NCBI GenBank assembly: GCA_964472505.1
Contig: CAYYQW010000026.1
Coordinates: 1 to 45,310 of the forward strand
Length of the DNA stretch: 45,310 nt
Source of the DNA: JAYEIA01 sp964472505
Lineage (GTDB): Bacteria > Bacteroidota > Bacteroidia > Bacteroidales > JAADGE01
Reading direction: 5' to 3'
In this document: piece after piece, positions 9,058-18,200 of the stretch
How positions within the stretch are numbered: position 1 is the stretch's first letter
How the letters are laid out: each line of letters starts with the position of its first letter
Translations under genes and position numbers: made by a program
The notes under the pieces: generated by a model
What the model was told of the DNA's origin: nothing
What the model saw: only the letters and a program-made list of their open reading frames with translations
Databases searched by the model: none

Positions 9058-9921
9058 ATGAAAAAAATCTGCCTGATACTTATTGTATTACTCTTTGCCG
9101 AACTCAGCCATGCGCAATACGGCATAAAAACCAACGGAACCGCTTTCCCCGTAGGGTGGCGAAAAGGAGAACTAAGCTTGTTTCAAAACGGCCGTTACGG
9201 TACGGGGCGAAAATCCGAAATCAACCTGCATCCCTTGGCTGTTTTTATGATGCCGCATATTCATTACAAAAAATATTGGACAAACTTTCCGGCCTTTAAT
9301 CGCAAAATTGCTTTTGCCACACGGCACGGTGCCTACTACCCTACTCTGCTGCTGAATTTTACCCGAACGCAAGCATTCATTCCGGAAGATTTCCGAGCCA
9401 CGGAAAAAGCTGCGCATACCATTGGATTTAACAATGAATTTATTTTTAGTACATTTCTAAAACCCGCCACCCATTGCGATGCGCCCGATCATCTGCTTAC
9501 CCTAAAGCTTGGCGCAAAATACGCATACAGTTTCGACACAAGCATGCAGGCCGTGGTAAATAAACCGGTTTTTCATCGCGAGAGCAGCTCGGTAAAACCG
9601 GAATTTATATGGAACGCGCAAATTGCCCTAACCGGACACTTAGGCCACTATCTGTACTATTTTGGCGACCTGGCTTTTCATTCGTACAAATACAATGTTG
9701 AGAATTTCTCGGCGGAAAGCAAATTGGGGGCTTACGGATATTTCGGGGACAAGTTCTCGTTTATGGGCGGCGTGAAACTAATATATACCAATCATCCGGA
9801 GCTGAAAGCATTTTCAGTTTATCCCATGATTAACCTGTATTATCATTTTCAACTTAAGAAAAAGAAAGCCAAAGAGCGCGGACTGTTCAAAAATGACCCC
9901 TTTAATTTTGAAGACGCTTAA
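9058..9921 (+). CDS. Secreted outer-membrane protein, unknown function
   Basis: 287 residues starting with a clear signal peptide (MKKICLILIVLLFAELSHAQ). The mature part is rich in Tyr, Phe and Gly in amphipathic strands, consistent with a small outer-membrane barrel. It ends in a basic segment (KKKKAKERG) and an acidic tail, which is unusual for a barrel C-terminus. I do not recognise the family. It follows the epimerase by 4 bp and its last 4 bp overlap the end of ispD on the other strand. Confidence 0.65.
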   Translation: MKKICLILIVLLFAELSHAQYGIKTNGTAFPVGWRKGELSLFQNGRYGTGRKSEINLHPLAVFMMPHIHYKKYWTNFPAFNRKIAFATRHGAYYPTLLLNFTRTQAFIPEDFRATEKAAHTIGFNNEFIFSTFLKPATHCDAPDHLLTLKLGAKYAYSFDTSMQAVVNKPVFHRESSSVKPEFIWNAQIALTGHLGHYLYYFGDLAFHSYKYNVENFSAESKLGAYGYFGDKFSFMGGVKLIYTNHPELKAFSVYPMINLYYHFQLKKKKAKERGLFKNDPFNFEDA

Positions 9922-10613
9922 AACAAGCCTTCTGAGTGATTCAATAAAGCCTCGGCAATTAACAAGTCGGCCGGATAAGTAATTTTTATGTTTTCACGGT
10001 TTCCTTTGGTCAGAAAAATCTTGTGCCCGGCGGCTTCAAGTACCGAAGCATCATCGGTGAAGCTTTCGCTATAATCAAAGGAATAAGCGGCTTTTAGAAT
10101 ATCGGCTCTGAATACTTGCGGGGTTTGCACTTCTTTATAGTGTTCACGTAAAACAGATTGGCTGCCGGAATCTTCAAGCTTCCGCAAAGAAAACGGAATA
10201 TCAAAAACCGGAACGGCTGAGCCCTGTTCGGCTGCTGCCGCAAAAGCATCGGCAATGGTTTGTAGCGAGACTAAAGGCCTTACCCCGTCATGTATGGCCA
10301 CAAGCGCATTTTCGGGGATTTCGGCCAAAGCGTTTTGCACCGAATGAAAACGCGTACGACCGCCGGCAACCGTTTTTACGGGCAGATGAAAATGATGAAT
10401 CCGACACAAGTTTTCCCAATCCGAAAAACTATTCTTGGGCAGGCTTAGCACAATTTTCATATCCGAATCGTATGCTTTAAAACGCATGATACTGTGCATT
10501 AAAACCGGTAAATTACCAAGTTCGGAAAACTGCTTAGGCATGCTTTGCTGCATACGACTTCCAATGCCTCCGGCGGTTACTATTGTAAATCTTACTTTAC
10601 TTTTATCTATCAT
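9918..10613 (-). CDS. ispD: 2-C-methyl-D-erythritol 4-phosphate cytidylyltransferase
   Basis: Third enzyme of the non-mevalonate isoprenoid pathway: CTP plus MEP gives CDP-ME. The N-terminal AGGIGSRMQQSMPKQF is the nucleotide-binding loop with the conserved Arg and Lys. ALVAIHDGVRPLVS, VQTPQVF and FTDDASVLEAAGH are further family motifs, and the protein ends with GNRENIKITYPADL. 231 residues is the standard length. It stands alone on the minus strand; its 3' end overlaps the facing gene by 4 bp. A CDP-ribitol synthase (TarI) is a related alternative, but no teichoic or ribitol genes are present. Confidence 0.93.
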   Translation of the reverse strand: MIDKSKVRFTIVTAGGIGSRMQQSMPKQFSELGNLPVLMHSIMRFKAYDSDMKIVLSLPKNSFSDWENLCRIHHFHLPVKTVAGGRTRFHSVQNALAEIPENALVAIHDGVRPLVSLQTIADAFAAAAEQGSAVPVFDIPFSLRKLEDSGSQSVLREHYKEVQTPQVFRADILKAAYSFDYSESFTDDASVLEAAGHKIFLTKGNRENIKITYPADLLIAEALLNHSEGLF

Positions 10614-11063
10614 ATTTTACATTTCTATACTTTAAGAATTTCCCACCTAAGCCATAACAAATTATATATCAGTACATTAAACCTAAAACTATCCATAAGG
10701 ATTTTATTTTGATACAAATGTAAACTTTTGTGAATTAGATTAAAAGAATATTAGCGGAAGATTGCCTATTCCGATTTCGGAATAAAACCGAATATATAAA
10801 AGGAAAAAAATCGGGAGAAAAATTCTAAACCTCTGAACTAATTTCGGTCCTTACCGGGAAGCTGTTTTTTATCTTGATGAGATCTTTTTGACAGGCAGCT
10901 AATCTAAAGAAAAAGCGAAAGACGAAATTCTCAGCACTTTAAAGCTAACAGGTTTTTGCTAAAACACCTCATAATTAGGCACTTGTGGGGATTTACTGCA
11001 TATTACAAAATCGTGAAATTTCGCTTAATCAGGAAAAATTAGAGCTCGGGCAAAATTCTTTCC
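10614..11063. other. Divergent intergenic region between ispD and fcl
   Basis: About 450 bp without a supportable gene. A minus-strand TACATTTG box lies at 10715-10722, about 100 bp from the ispD start, and could be its -7 element. A short perfect hairpin (TATTCCGA / TCGGAATA, 2-nt loop) lies at 10767-10784 with no T-run. No RNA gene or repeat copy was found. Confidence 0.4.
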
Positions 11064-11071
11064 TATCTTTG
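11064..11071 (+). promoter_or_regulatory. Putative -7 box (TATCTTTG) of fcl
   Basis: An exact TAnnTTTG match placed so that transcription would begin a few bases before the ATG at 11087. No TTTG is found 19 nt upstream. Its position rules out translation from the upstream in-frame GTG at 10985. Confidence 0.5.
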
Positions 11072-11086
11072 TACAAAAATTATCCG

Positions 11087-12196
11087 ATGATGAATACAAA
11101 CTCAAAAATATATGTTGCCGGACATACCGGTTTGGTGGGAAGTGCAATTGTAAAAGCTCTGAAAAAGTCATCCTACTCAAATCTTGTTTTTAGCACAAGG
11201 CCGGAATACGATTTAAGAAATCAACAAGCTGCGGAAAAATTTTTCTCAATTCACCGTCCGGAATATGTTTTTATGAGCGCGGCAAAAGTTGGGGGCATCG
11301 CAGCCAATAATACCTATCGTGCCGATTTTATATACGACAATCTGCAAATTCAGAACAACCTCATACAATTGAGTTATAAATACGGTGTAAAAAAACTAAT
11401 TTTTCTCGGAAGTTCCTGCATTTACCCCAAAGAAAGCCCTCAACCCATAAAAGAGGAGTATTTGCTTACCGGCGAATTGGAATATACCAACGAACCCTAC
11501 GCCATAGCAAAAATTGCCGGAATAAAGCTTTGCGAAAGCTATAATCTGCAATACGGCACCAATTTTATAGCCGTTATGCCTACCAATCTTTACGGACGTA
11601 ATGATAATTATGATTTGGAGAAATCACACGTACTGCCGGCTCTTATTCGCAAACTTCACTTAGCCAAATGCCTGTCGGAAGGTGATTATAAAGCCATTCG
11701 CAAAGATGCCAAAAACCGTCCGATAAAAGGTATAAATACGGATAGTTCCGATACCGAAATTACCGAGCTGCTCAAATCATTCGGAATTGAAAAAGACAAA
11801 CTCACAATCTGGGGCACGGGTCGTCCGCGACGTGAATTCTTACATGCCGACGACTTGGGCAGAGCCCTGGTATTATTGTCCGAAAAAATAAATTTTGAAG
11901 ACCTGCTAAAAAACGACTACGGTATTTCAAAACCAAACTACCCCATCGCAGACAAGGAGGTGCGTAACACCCACCTAAACCTCGGAACCGGAAAGGATAT
12001 TTCGATTCTTGAATTGGCGGAATTAATCCAAAGCATCGTAGGATTTGAAGGAAAAATCGAAACCAATCCTAAAATGCCCGACGGTACTTTCCGAAAACTA
12101 CTGGATGTCTCCAAAGCTAAATCTTATGGTATTGAAGCTCAAATAAGCTTAAAAGAAGGGCTTAAACGAACTTATCACGAATATTTGAATCACTAA
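11087..12196 (+). CDS. fcl: GDP-L-fucose synthase
   Basis: Epimerase-reductase that turns GDP-4-keto-6-deoxymannose into GDP-L-fucose for surface glycans. The N-terminus has the Rossmann motif GHTGLVGSAIV; LGSSCIYPKESPQPIKEE and EPYAIAKIAG give the catalytic Ser and YxxxK. Compared with the E. coli enzyme there are about 40 extra residues between SHVLPALIRK and WGTGRPRREFLHADD; from memory Bacteroides homologues also carry this, so it is not damage. The frame extends upstream to a GTG at 10985, but a -7 promoter box lies inside that extension; adjacent ATGs at 11087 and 11090 are the real candidates. gmd, its usual partner, is not in the window. The end overlaps comF by 4 bp tail to tail. Confidence 0.93.
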   Translation: MMNTNSKIYVAGHTGLVGSAIVKALKKSSYSNLVFSTRPEYDLRNQQAAEKFFSIHRPEYVFMSAAKVGGIAANNTYRADFIYDNLQIQNNLIQLSYKYGVKKLIFLGSSCIYPKESPQPIKEEYLLTGELEYTNEPYAIAKIAGIKLCESYNLQYGTNFIAVMPTNLYGRNDNYDLEKSHVLPALIRKLHLAKCLSEGDYKAIRKDAKNRPIKGINTDSSDTEITELLKSFGIEKDKLTIWGTGRPRREFLHADDLGRALVLLSEKINFEDLLKNDYGISKPNYPIADKEVRNTHLNLGTGKDISILELAELIQSIVGFEGKIETNPKMPDGTFRKLLDVSKAKSYGIEAQISLKEGLKRTYHEYLNH

Positions 12197-12939
12197 TCGG
12201 CTATGGCCAAAGTAACAAGCGAAACTTTGGTGTCGGGAATTTTCAAAACTTCGGCGGCACAGGCTGCCAGTGTAGAGCCCGTGGTAATTACATCATCAAC
12301 AATCAGAATATGCTTACCGGCAAACTTTTCCGGTTTATTAACTTCAAAAACGGAAGCAACGTTTTGTCGCCGTTCTTCAAGCGTTTTTTTGGTTTGGGTT
12401 TCGGTATTTCTGTTACGTCTTAAATTGGCATAATCGGCCGGTATTTCCAATGTTTCGGAAAGTCCCTGAACAATGGCTGCACTTTGATTATAACCCCGCT
12501 TGCGCTGTTTTAAATAATGCAAAGGCACCGGAACAATCAAATCAACAGAGGCAAAGGATGAGTTTTTCAACTCGCTTCCGTATAAACGGCCGAGGCTTAT
12601 GCCGATATCTTTCCGGTTTTTGTATTTCAAAGCATGCAAGAGTTGCTGATATTTGCTCCCTTTATGAAAAAAATAATAAGCGGCCGCCTGCTCTATTTCC
12701 GCTTGACCCCAAAACAGTTTTGCTGCTTTATTATCGGAATTCAAATGAAAATTGGTACGGGGCAAATGAAACAGGCAATCAGAACACAGCAGCTCCTCTC
12801 CGGCGTACAGTTGTTCAGCACAAGCTGAGCAGTTATTTGGGAAAAAAAGTGCTCTGAAATCCACTACAGTCCGAAATAATTTATTTAAAGTTTTCAAATT
12901 ATTTTTATTTATTATCAAAATTCTTAATAATTTTAGCAT
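12193..12939 (-). CDS. comF: ComF-family phosphoribosyltransferase-like protein
   Basis: 248 residues. An N-terminal zinc ribbon (CSAC...CSDC) is followed by a phosphoribosyltransferase fold, with LIVPVPLHYLKQRKRGYNQS in the middle and the PRPP loop ILIVDDVITTGSTL near the C-terminus. ComF/GntX proteins are linked to DNA uptake in naturally competent bacteria; in others the role is unclear, and no competence genes lie here. The first 20 or so residues are basic and hydrophobic with no other ATG nearby, so the true start could be a later non-ATG codon. Confidence 0.85.
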   Translation of the reverse strand: MLKLLRILIINKNNLKTLNKLFRTVVDFRALFFPNNCSACAEQLYAGEELLCSDCLFHLPRTNFHLNSDNKAAKLFWGQAEIEQAAAYYFFHKGSKYQQLLHALKYKNRKDIGISLGRLYGSELKNSSFASVDLIVPVPLHYLKQRKRGYNQSAAIVQGLSETLEIPADYANLRRNRNTETQTKKTLEERRQNVASVFEVNKPEKFAGKHILIVDDVITTGSTLAACAAEVLKIPDTKVSLVTLAIAD

Positions 12940-12956
12940 TCTGTTTATGAATCATC

Positions 12957-12964
12957 CAAATATA
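12957..12964 (-). promoter_or_regulatory. Putative -7 box (TATATTTG) of comF
   Basis: On the minus strand TATATTTG lies 17 bp upstream of the comF ATG, inside the 32-bp gap to the divergent SPOR lipoprotein gene. No matching -33 box is seen. Confidence 0.4.
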
Positions 12965-12971
12965 GAAAATT

Positions 12972-13544
12972 ATGAAAAATATTACATTAGTTTTTGCAGT
13001 TAGTTTTTTGCTTTCCGTTCTGGCAGCCTGCAATGCCAAACAGGAAAAGAAATTAGAGCCCGACACGGACAGCATCGATAAAATAGACGAATACGATGAT
13101 TTTGAATTTGACGAAGACAGCATAACAGCAGAGCCCGATACGGTATCGGAAAGAGAAGAAAACAAACCGGACAGCATTTCTGAAGAAAAAAACAATGAGC
13201 CCGTAATGGAAGAAAAAGAAGACGGTTCATTATCTGAAGTTTCGGAAGAAGAACTCAAAAAAGAAGAAGAAAAACAAAAAGCCAATCCTAAGAAAGAACA
13301 CATTAAAAAATTCTACATTATAGCCGGCAGTTTTCAAAATATTAATAATGCCGTAGATTTACGGGCCTACCTTAAAACAAAAGCTTATCCGGCCATGGTT
13401 TTGTATCCTTACAGAGGCTATAACCGTGTAGCCGTAAAATCTTTCAATACCCGCAAAGAAGCAGAAAAAGAAATAGCCGCAGTCAGAAACAAAAATCTGA
13501 ATTATAAAGATGAGAATTTAGAGTATTGGCTGCTCTGGCGTTAA
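12972..13544 (+). CDS. SPOR-domain lipoprotein
   Basis: 190 residues in three parts. A lipoprotein signal ends VLAAC (Cys20). A long low-complexity linker follows, packed with Glu, Asp, Lys and Ser (about residues 22-108). A C-terminal SPOR domain begins KKFYIIAGSFQN and ends YWLLWR. SPOR domains bind denuded peptidoglycan glycans, often at division sites, so the protein probably tethers the membrane to peptidoglycan. It is divergent from comF with only 32 bp between the start codons and is followed by a strong terminator. Confidence 0.88.
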   Translation: MKNITLVFAVSFLLSVLAACNAKQEKKLEPDTDSIDKIDEYDDFEFDEDSITAEPDTVSEREENKPDSISEEKNNEPVMEEKEDGSLSEVSEEELKKEEEKQKANPKKEHIKKFYIIAGSFQNINNAVDLRAYLKTKAYPAMVLYPYRGYNRVAVKSFNTRKEAEKEIAAVRNKNLNYKDENLEYWLLWR

Positions 13545-13557
13545 AAATTCTAAAAAG

Positions 13558-13588
13558 AATCCCGGAAGTATCTTCCGGGATTTTTTTT
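13558..13588. terminator. Rho-independent terminator shared by converging genes
   Basis: A perfect 11-bp stem, AATCCCGGAAG / CTTCCGGGATT, encloses a TAT loop and is followed by eight Ts on the plus strand. It lies 13 bp past the SPOR lipoprotein stop, and its T-run overlaps the stop codon of the converging carboxypeptidase gene. It terminates the plus-strand gene and may serve both. Confidence 0.88.
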
Positions 13589-15086
13589 AATCTATCATCA
13601 AATACATACTTTCAAATAAATCCGCCATTTTATTTCGCAGCGCATAAGTATCGCCGGTAAAATGATTAACCATTAACACGGCGATGAGATTACGCCCGGA
13701 TTTTGTCGTTCCGTATCCGGCATAACACCGAATACCGGTAAACGAACCGCTTTTGAGCTGAAATTGCCCCTTAGCGGGACTTTTATGCAAGAAGTAACGC
13801 AAGGTGCCCTGCTCGCCGGAGACGGGCAAGCTTTCCGTAAAAACCCCCGAATTAGCCGACTTATGTTTCATGTAATAAAGAATGTCGGATAAATGTTGAG
13901 GGCTGAGTCCGGCGGCTAATGAAAGCCCGGCTCCGTCGTAATAATTAACCGCCTCATTATCCAAACCCTTTTGTTTCCAGAACACTTTCATGGAGTCTAA
14001 AGCTTCATCAATTCCGGCGGCCGGTTTTTTTACGGCCAAAGGCTGCCTGAGCATGTGCTCGGCATACAAATTAATGCTGTGCCGATTGGTCTGCTTTATG
14101 ATTTCTTCCAATTTGGGTGAGTATATTTGCACTATTCGGGTCAGTCCCGCATTTTCTCCAAACTGTTTGCCGGCTGCACCTTCAGAAACTCGGATAGCAT
14201 TTTCTTCCAAGCCGGTTTCAACCAATTGGGCCAAAAAGAGCGGCGGATTGGGTAAAGCACCCCGTATTTCATAAGTCGCTTTTCCCGCCGGCAATTTGCC
14301 TCTTATGTATCTCAAGTCGGAATATTCAGAGCCGTGGATATAAGACAAATCCGAATCTCCGTCGTAAGCCCTCACTTCATTGATAAAAATCATTCCGGGC
14401 ACATTGGGCTCCTGTCTCAATAGAATAACAGGTTCGCCGATATTGCTTCGGGTATCAAAAGTCAAAGTATAATCGTTATCAGAATAAGTCAGGCCGGAAG
14501 CACCGGAAGCATAATAATTGGCAACATCTTGCCAGCCCCAAGTGGAAGGCGCTCGTTGCGTGCCGTATATGCCGTCTAATGCAATTATGCTGCCGTTAAT
14601 GCGCTTTATGCCTTGTGCTTTTATTTCTCTGATAGCTTCTGCAACTATATCACGTCCCGAACCGGAAAAATATTTAGAACCCAAAGTAGGATCACCGCCG
14701 CCTATAATGTAAACATTCCCGTTCAAAACCCCGGTCAGCTTGTCGGGCTTTCCGGAATATGCCACTTCGGTTTTGAACCGATAATCGGGACCGAGGGTTT
14801 CGAGAGCATAAGCCGTACTTATAAGTTTTTGTACGGAAGCCGGCAATAATATTTTTTCACTTCTGAAAGCATGTATCGATTCTCCCGTTTGGGCATCGCT
14901 GATAAGCATACCAACATTGGCATGTTTTAATTCCGGCAAATTGAGAAATTTTTGCCAGGCCGACTCAAAGCTTTCGTCGGCAGTTTGGGCACATGCGGTC
15001 TGCAATAACCATAAGAATATAACAGAAAAGACATTAAAAAGTTTAGCTTTTTTTCTTAAAGGGTTTAAACGTATTCTCATAAACAT
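13587..15086 (-). CDS. dacB: D-alanyl-D-alanine carboxypeptidase/endopeptidase, PBP4 type (S13)
   Basis: Periplasmic penicillin-binding protein that trims pentapeptides and cuts D-Ala-mDAP cross-links in peptidoglycan. Signal peptide within the first 33 residues. The three active-site motifs are present: SxxK at 84-87 (SVQK), SxN at 337-339 (SIN) and KSG at 445-447 in place of KTG. The family stretch YYDGAGLS lies between the last two, and GSIIALDGIYG marks the inserted domain typical of S13 enzymes. 499 residues is normal. The MITE-like element lies just upstream of its start. Confidence 0.93.
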   Translation of the reverse strand: MFMRIRLNPLRKKAKLFNVFSVIFLWLLQTACAQTADESFESAWQKFLNLPELKHANVGMLISDAQTGESIHAFRSEKILLPASVQKLISTAYALETLGPDYRFKTEVAYSGKPDKLTGVLNGNVYIIGGGDPTLGSKYFSGSGRDIVAEAIREIKAQGIKRINGSIIALDGIYGTQRAPSTWGWQDVANYYASGASGLTYSDNDYTLTFDTRSNIGEPVILLRQEPNVPGMIFINEVRAYDGDSDLSYIHGSEYSDLRYIRGKLPAGKATYEIRGALPNPPLFLAQLVETGLEENAIRVSEGAAGKQFGENAGLTRIVQIYSPKLEEIIKQTNRHSINLYAEHMLRQPLAVKKPAAGIDEALDSMKVFWKQKGLDNEAVNYYDGAGLSLAAGLSPQHLSDILYYMKHKSANSGVFTESLPVSGEQGTLRYFLHKSPAKGQFQLKSGSFTGIRCYAGYGTTKSGRNLIAVLMVNHFTGDTYALRNKMADLFESMYLMID

Positions 15087-15108
15087 ATAATTATATTATC
15101 GAAAAATT

Positions 15109-15267
15109 AAGCTTTGAGTCCCCTCCGAAAAGTACTAAAAATAGTTTTATCTAAAAGTCTCAAAACCTGAATGTTGTCTAACCGACGGGTTAACCCGTCG
15201 GTTGCTGACTACCGACAGTTATCATTTTTGTTTCCAAAAATCAGACTTTTCGGAGTGGGCTCAGCTT
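15109..15267. mobile_element. MITE-like element with terminal inverted repeats
   Basis: Imperfect inverted repeats bound a 159-bp non-coding segment. The left end is 15109-15133 (AAGCTTTGAGTCCCC then TCCGAAAAGT). The right end is 15245-15267 and reads on the minus strand AAGCTGAGCCCAC then TCCGAAAAGT. They differ by a 2-nt gap and two substitutions. A perfect 24-bp palindrome sits almost exactly in the centre. There is no coding capacity. Size, ends and position between two minus-strand genes fit a miniature inverted-repeat element or IS remnant. I see no target duplication and no second copy in the window. Confidence 0.5.
15180..15203. repeat. Perfect 24-bp palindrome
   Basis: The sequence from AACCGACGGGTT to its exact reverse complement has no central spacer (dyad at 15191/15192). 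No T-run follows, so it is not a standard terminator. It could extrude as a cruciform, bind a dimeric protein, or be the core of the surrounding MITE-like element. Confidence 0.8.
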
Positions 15268-15299
15268 AGGATCTTCTCAGCAATCATATAATTTTAGCC

Positions 15300-18200
15300 T
15301 TATTTGCGTTTTGCCAAAGGCCTTATTCCCATAATCAGCATATCGTCCACTTGTTCGGTGCCGCTTTTCCAACGGGTTATGATATCTTTCAGCTCATTTT
15401 TTTGGGTATGTGTATTTTTCTTATAGATATCAAGCAAAACACTTCTGAAACGACGGTATTTAAACTTTTTGTTTTTGGGCCCTCCAAACTGATCGGCATA
15501 ACCGTCGGAAAACATATAAATGATATCATTTTCTTCAAGATCAATCTTGTTATTTTTAAACTTTTGTCCCTCGTCATTACCGGGACCTACAGAGAATCGA
15601 TCGCCTTTGTACTCTGTTATACGGTCATTTCTAATAAGATAAAGCGGATTTTTGGCTCCGGCAAATTCCAAGCGTTTATTTTCACTGTCAATAGCACAAA
15701 TGGTCATATCCATTCCGTCTCTTACCTGTTTGGCGTCTTCTTCGGTACTAAAAATCTCTCGCACATCTTTGCTCATGCGGTCTAAAATGACTGCCGGATT
15801 TTGAACGCCGAGGGTTAATATATCTCGCAATAAGTTTAAGCCTACAATAGACATAAATGCTCCCGGTACGCCGTGTCCCGTACAGTCAACTACAGCAACA
15901 TAAACAATCCCGTCTTTATAATCGGCCCAATAAAAATCGCCGCTTACAATGTCTTTAGGCATGAAAAATACAAATGAGTCAGGCAATACACGCTTAATGA
16001 ATTTATCCGAAGGCATCATGGCTTCAATAATCCGCTTGGCATACAAAATACTGTCGGAAATATTTTTATTTTTTATACTGAGAAGCTCTTTCTGGTGCTC
16101 AATTTTTTTGGCCGTCTTTTGTTTTTCTATCAATATTCTGTTTTCACGTCGAATACTCCGATTGTAGCGCAAAAAAGACCACAGCAGCAAAGCAACAATT
16201 ATTACCCCGTATGCAAGGTAAGCCCAGAGCGTCATCCACCAAGGCGCCGGTATGTCAATCGTTAACGCCGCAATTTCCGGAGCCTCCACGCCGTCGCTGT
16301 TGAAAGCTTTTACCAGCAGACGATAGTTTCCGGGCGGTATTTGGGTTACGGTATAAAAATTATGGGTTCCGATATCCTGCCACTCATTATTAAAGCCTAC
16401 TATTTTACATTTATAAGTATTTTTTTTGATATGTGTATATTCCGGCATAGTAAAATATACCGTAAATGTTCTTTCATTATAACTTAGTTTAATATAATCG
16501 CTCGTGTTTATAGGTTTCGTTTTGAGCCCTTCCGGAGACAAAATTTCAATTTCAGCAAATATTGCAGATGGCGCATATTGATTGACTTTAACGGAATCGG
16601 GATAGAATGCATTTAAGCCCTCAACACCTCCAAAAAACATTTCCCCGTCATCCTTTTTATAAGCCGCTCCGATATTAAATTCATAACTTTGCAGGCCGTC
16701 TTCATAATGGTAGTTAACGGCTGTAAGTTGGTTCGGGTTAAACCGAATTAAGCCTTTATTGGTCGAAAGCCAAAGATTTTCCTTTTTATCTTCCAAGACA
16801 CAGTAAATAAAATCATTGGCAAATCCAAGATTCTCAGAACTATAGACTTTAAAGGTATCTTTTTGTTCAAAGTACTTGTTTAAACCGTATTCCGTGCCGA
16901 CCCAAAGCACACTGTCGCGCGTTTCCAGAAGTGAGAGTACTGAGAAATGACTCAGTCCGTGAGATGCCTCATTAAAAACATCAAAGGAATTACGCAAAGA
17001 GTCATAACGCGCTGCCCCATTATTGGTTGCAGCCCAAATTTCTCCGTTTTTTCTTTCAATTATTTGCAAAACCTCATCGCCCGGTATGTGGTTTTTCCCG
17101 GATGAACTTCTGAAGAAAAAATCCGTTGTATCATTTTCAGCCATCAACAAACCATTGAATGTGGCTATCCAATAACGCCCCTTATTATCGTGCAAAATAT
17201 CGGCTATTCGGTTATTTCGCAAGCGCGCTTGTATGTGATTACTAAACGCTTTATTGAAGCTGCGTATGCCCGGTTTTTCCGGGTCAAAAACAAAGATTCC
17301 GTTTTCAGTCCCGATTAAAATATGGCCGTTCTTATCTTTTCTGATGATATGAATATTATCATCAGTAAGCGCAGAATTTTTTTGATTGAAAACTTTTACT
17401 TTCCCCGTTTTTCTGTTGAAATAATTTAAGCCAAACTTACGCGTGCCCAATAATATGTGTTCATCATCTATGGCATAAACCGAAAAAATACGATTTGAGG
17501 AAAAATTAGGGCTGTCGTTTCCGGTGTTTTTATAAAGCTTAAACTTTTTTCTTTTCAAATCAATTTTAAAAATACCGTTTTCACCGGCTACCCAAAGTAC
17601 TCTGCTTTCATCTTCAGTTATGGAAGTAATACGAGACAAACCGGCAATATTATCTGAAATTACCGAGCTGTAATCCTTTGCCGGTTTGTCTAATGCTTCG
17701 GCTTTATATAATCCGTTAAAAGTTCCGATCCAATAATGGCCGTTACTGTCCTGAAAAATTGCTGTTATGGTTGATTCCGACAAGGAACTGAATACGGGCC
17801 TGAATTCTTTGGTATTCAAATCAAATACATACAAACCGGAAACGCTGCCGGTCAGAAGCTCATGCCGGTCATTAATCAATAGTGAAAATACCTCGTTTTC
17901 GTCTGAATACTTGGAGCTTTGGGGTTTATAAATAACGTATTGCTCAGCTTTTGTGTCGAACTTTGCTAAACCGTCTTTTGTACCGGTCCAGATGTTACCG
18001 AGGCTGTCCTCAACCACTGAAAAGCTGTTATAATGGCTGGTAAAGCTAAACTCATCGTAGGGGTGTTTGAAAAAAACAAATTCTTTGGTATAAGGATTAT
18101 AGCGATCTAAGCCTTCATCAGATTTTATCCACAAAAAACCTTTGCTGTCGGTAAATACATAGCGGACTGAGTTGGTATAAAGTGAATACGGGTCGGCAGG

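Noticed and set aside
10985..11086. Upstream GTG start for fcl
   Set aside because: A -7 promoter box lies inside the extension and the extra 34 residues have no counterpart in the family.
15180..15203. 24-bp palindrome as a Rho-independent terminator
   Set aside because: No loop and no T-run on either side; the gene upstream on the minus strand ends elsewhere.
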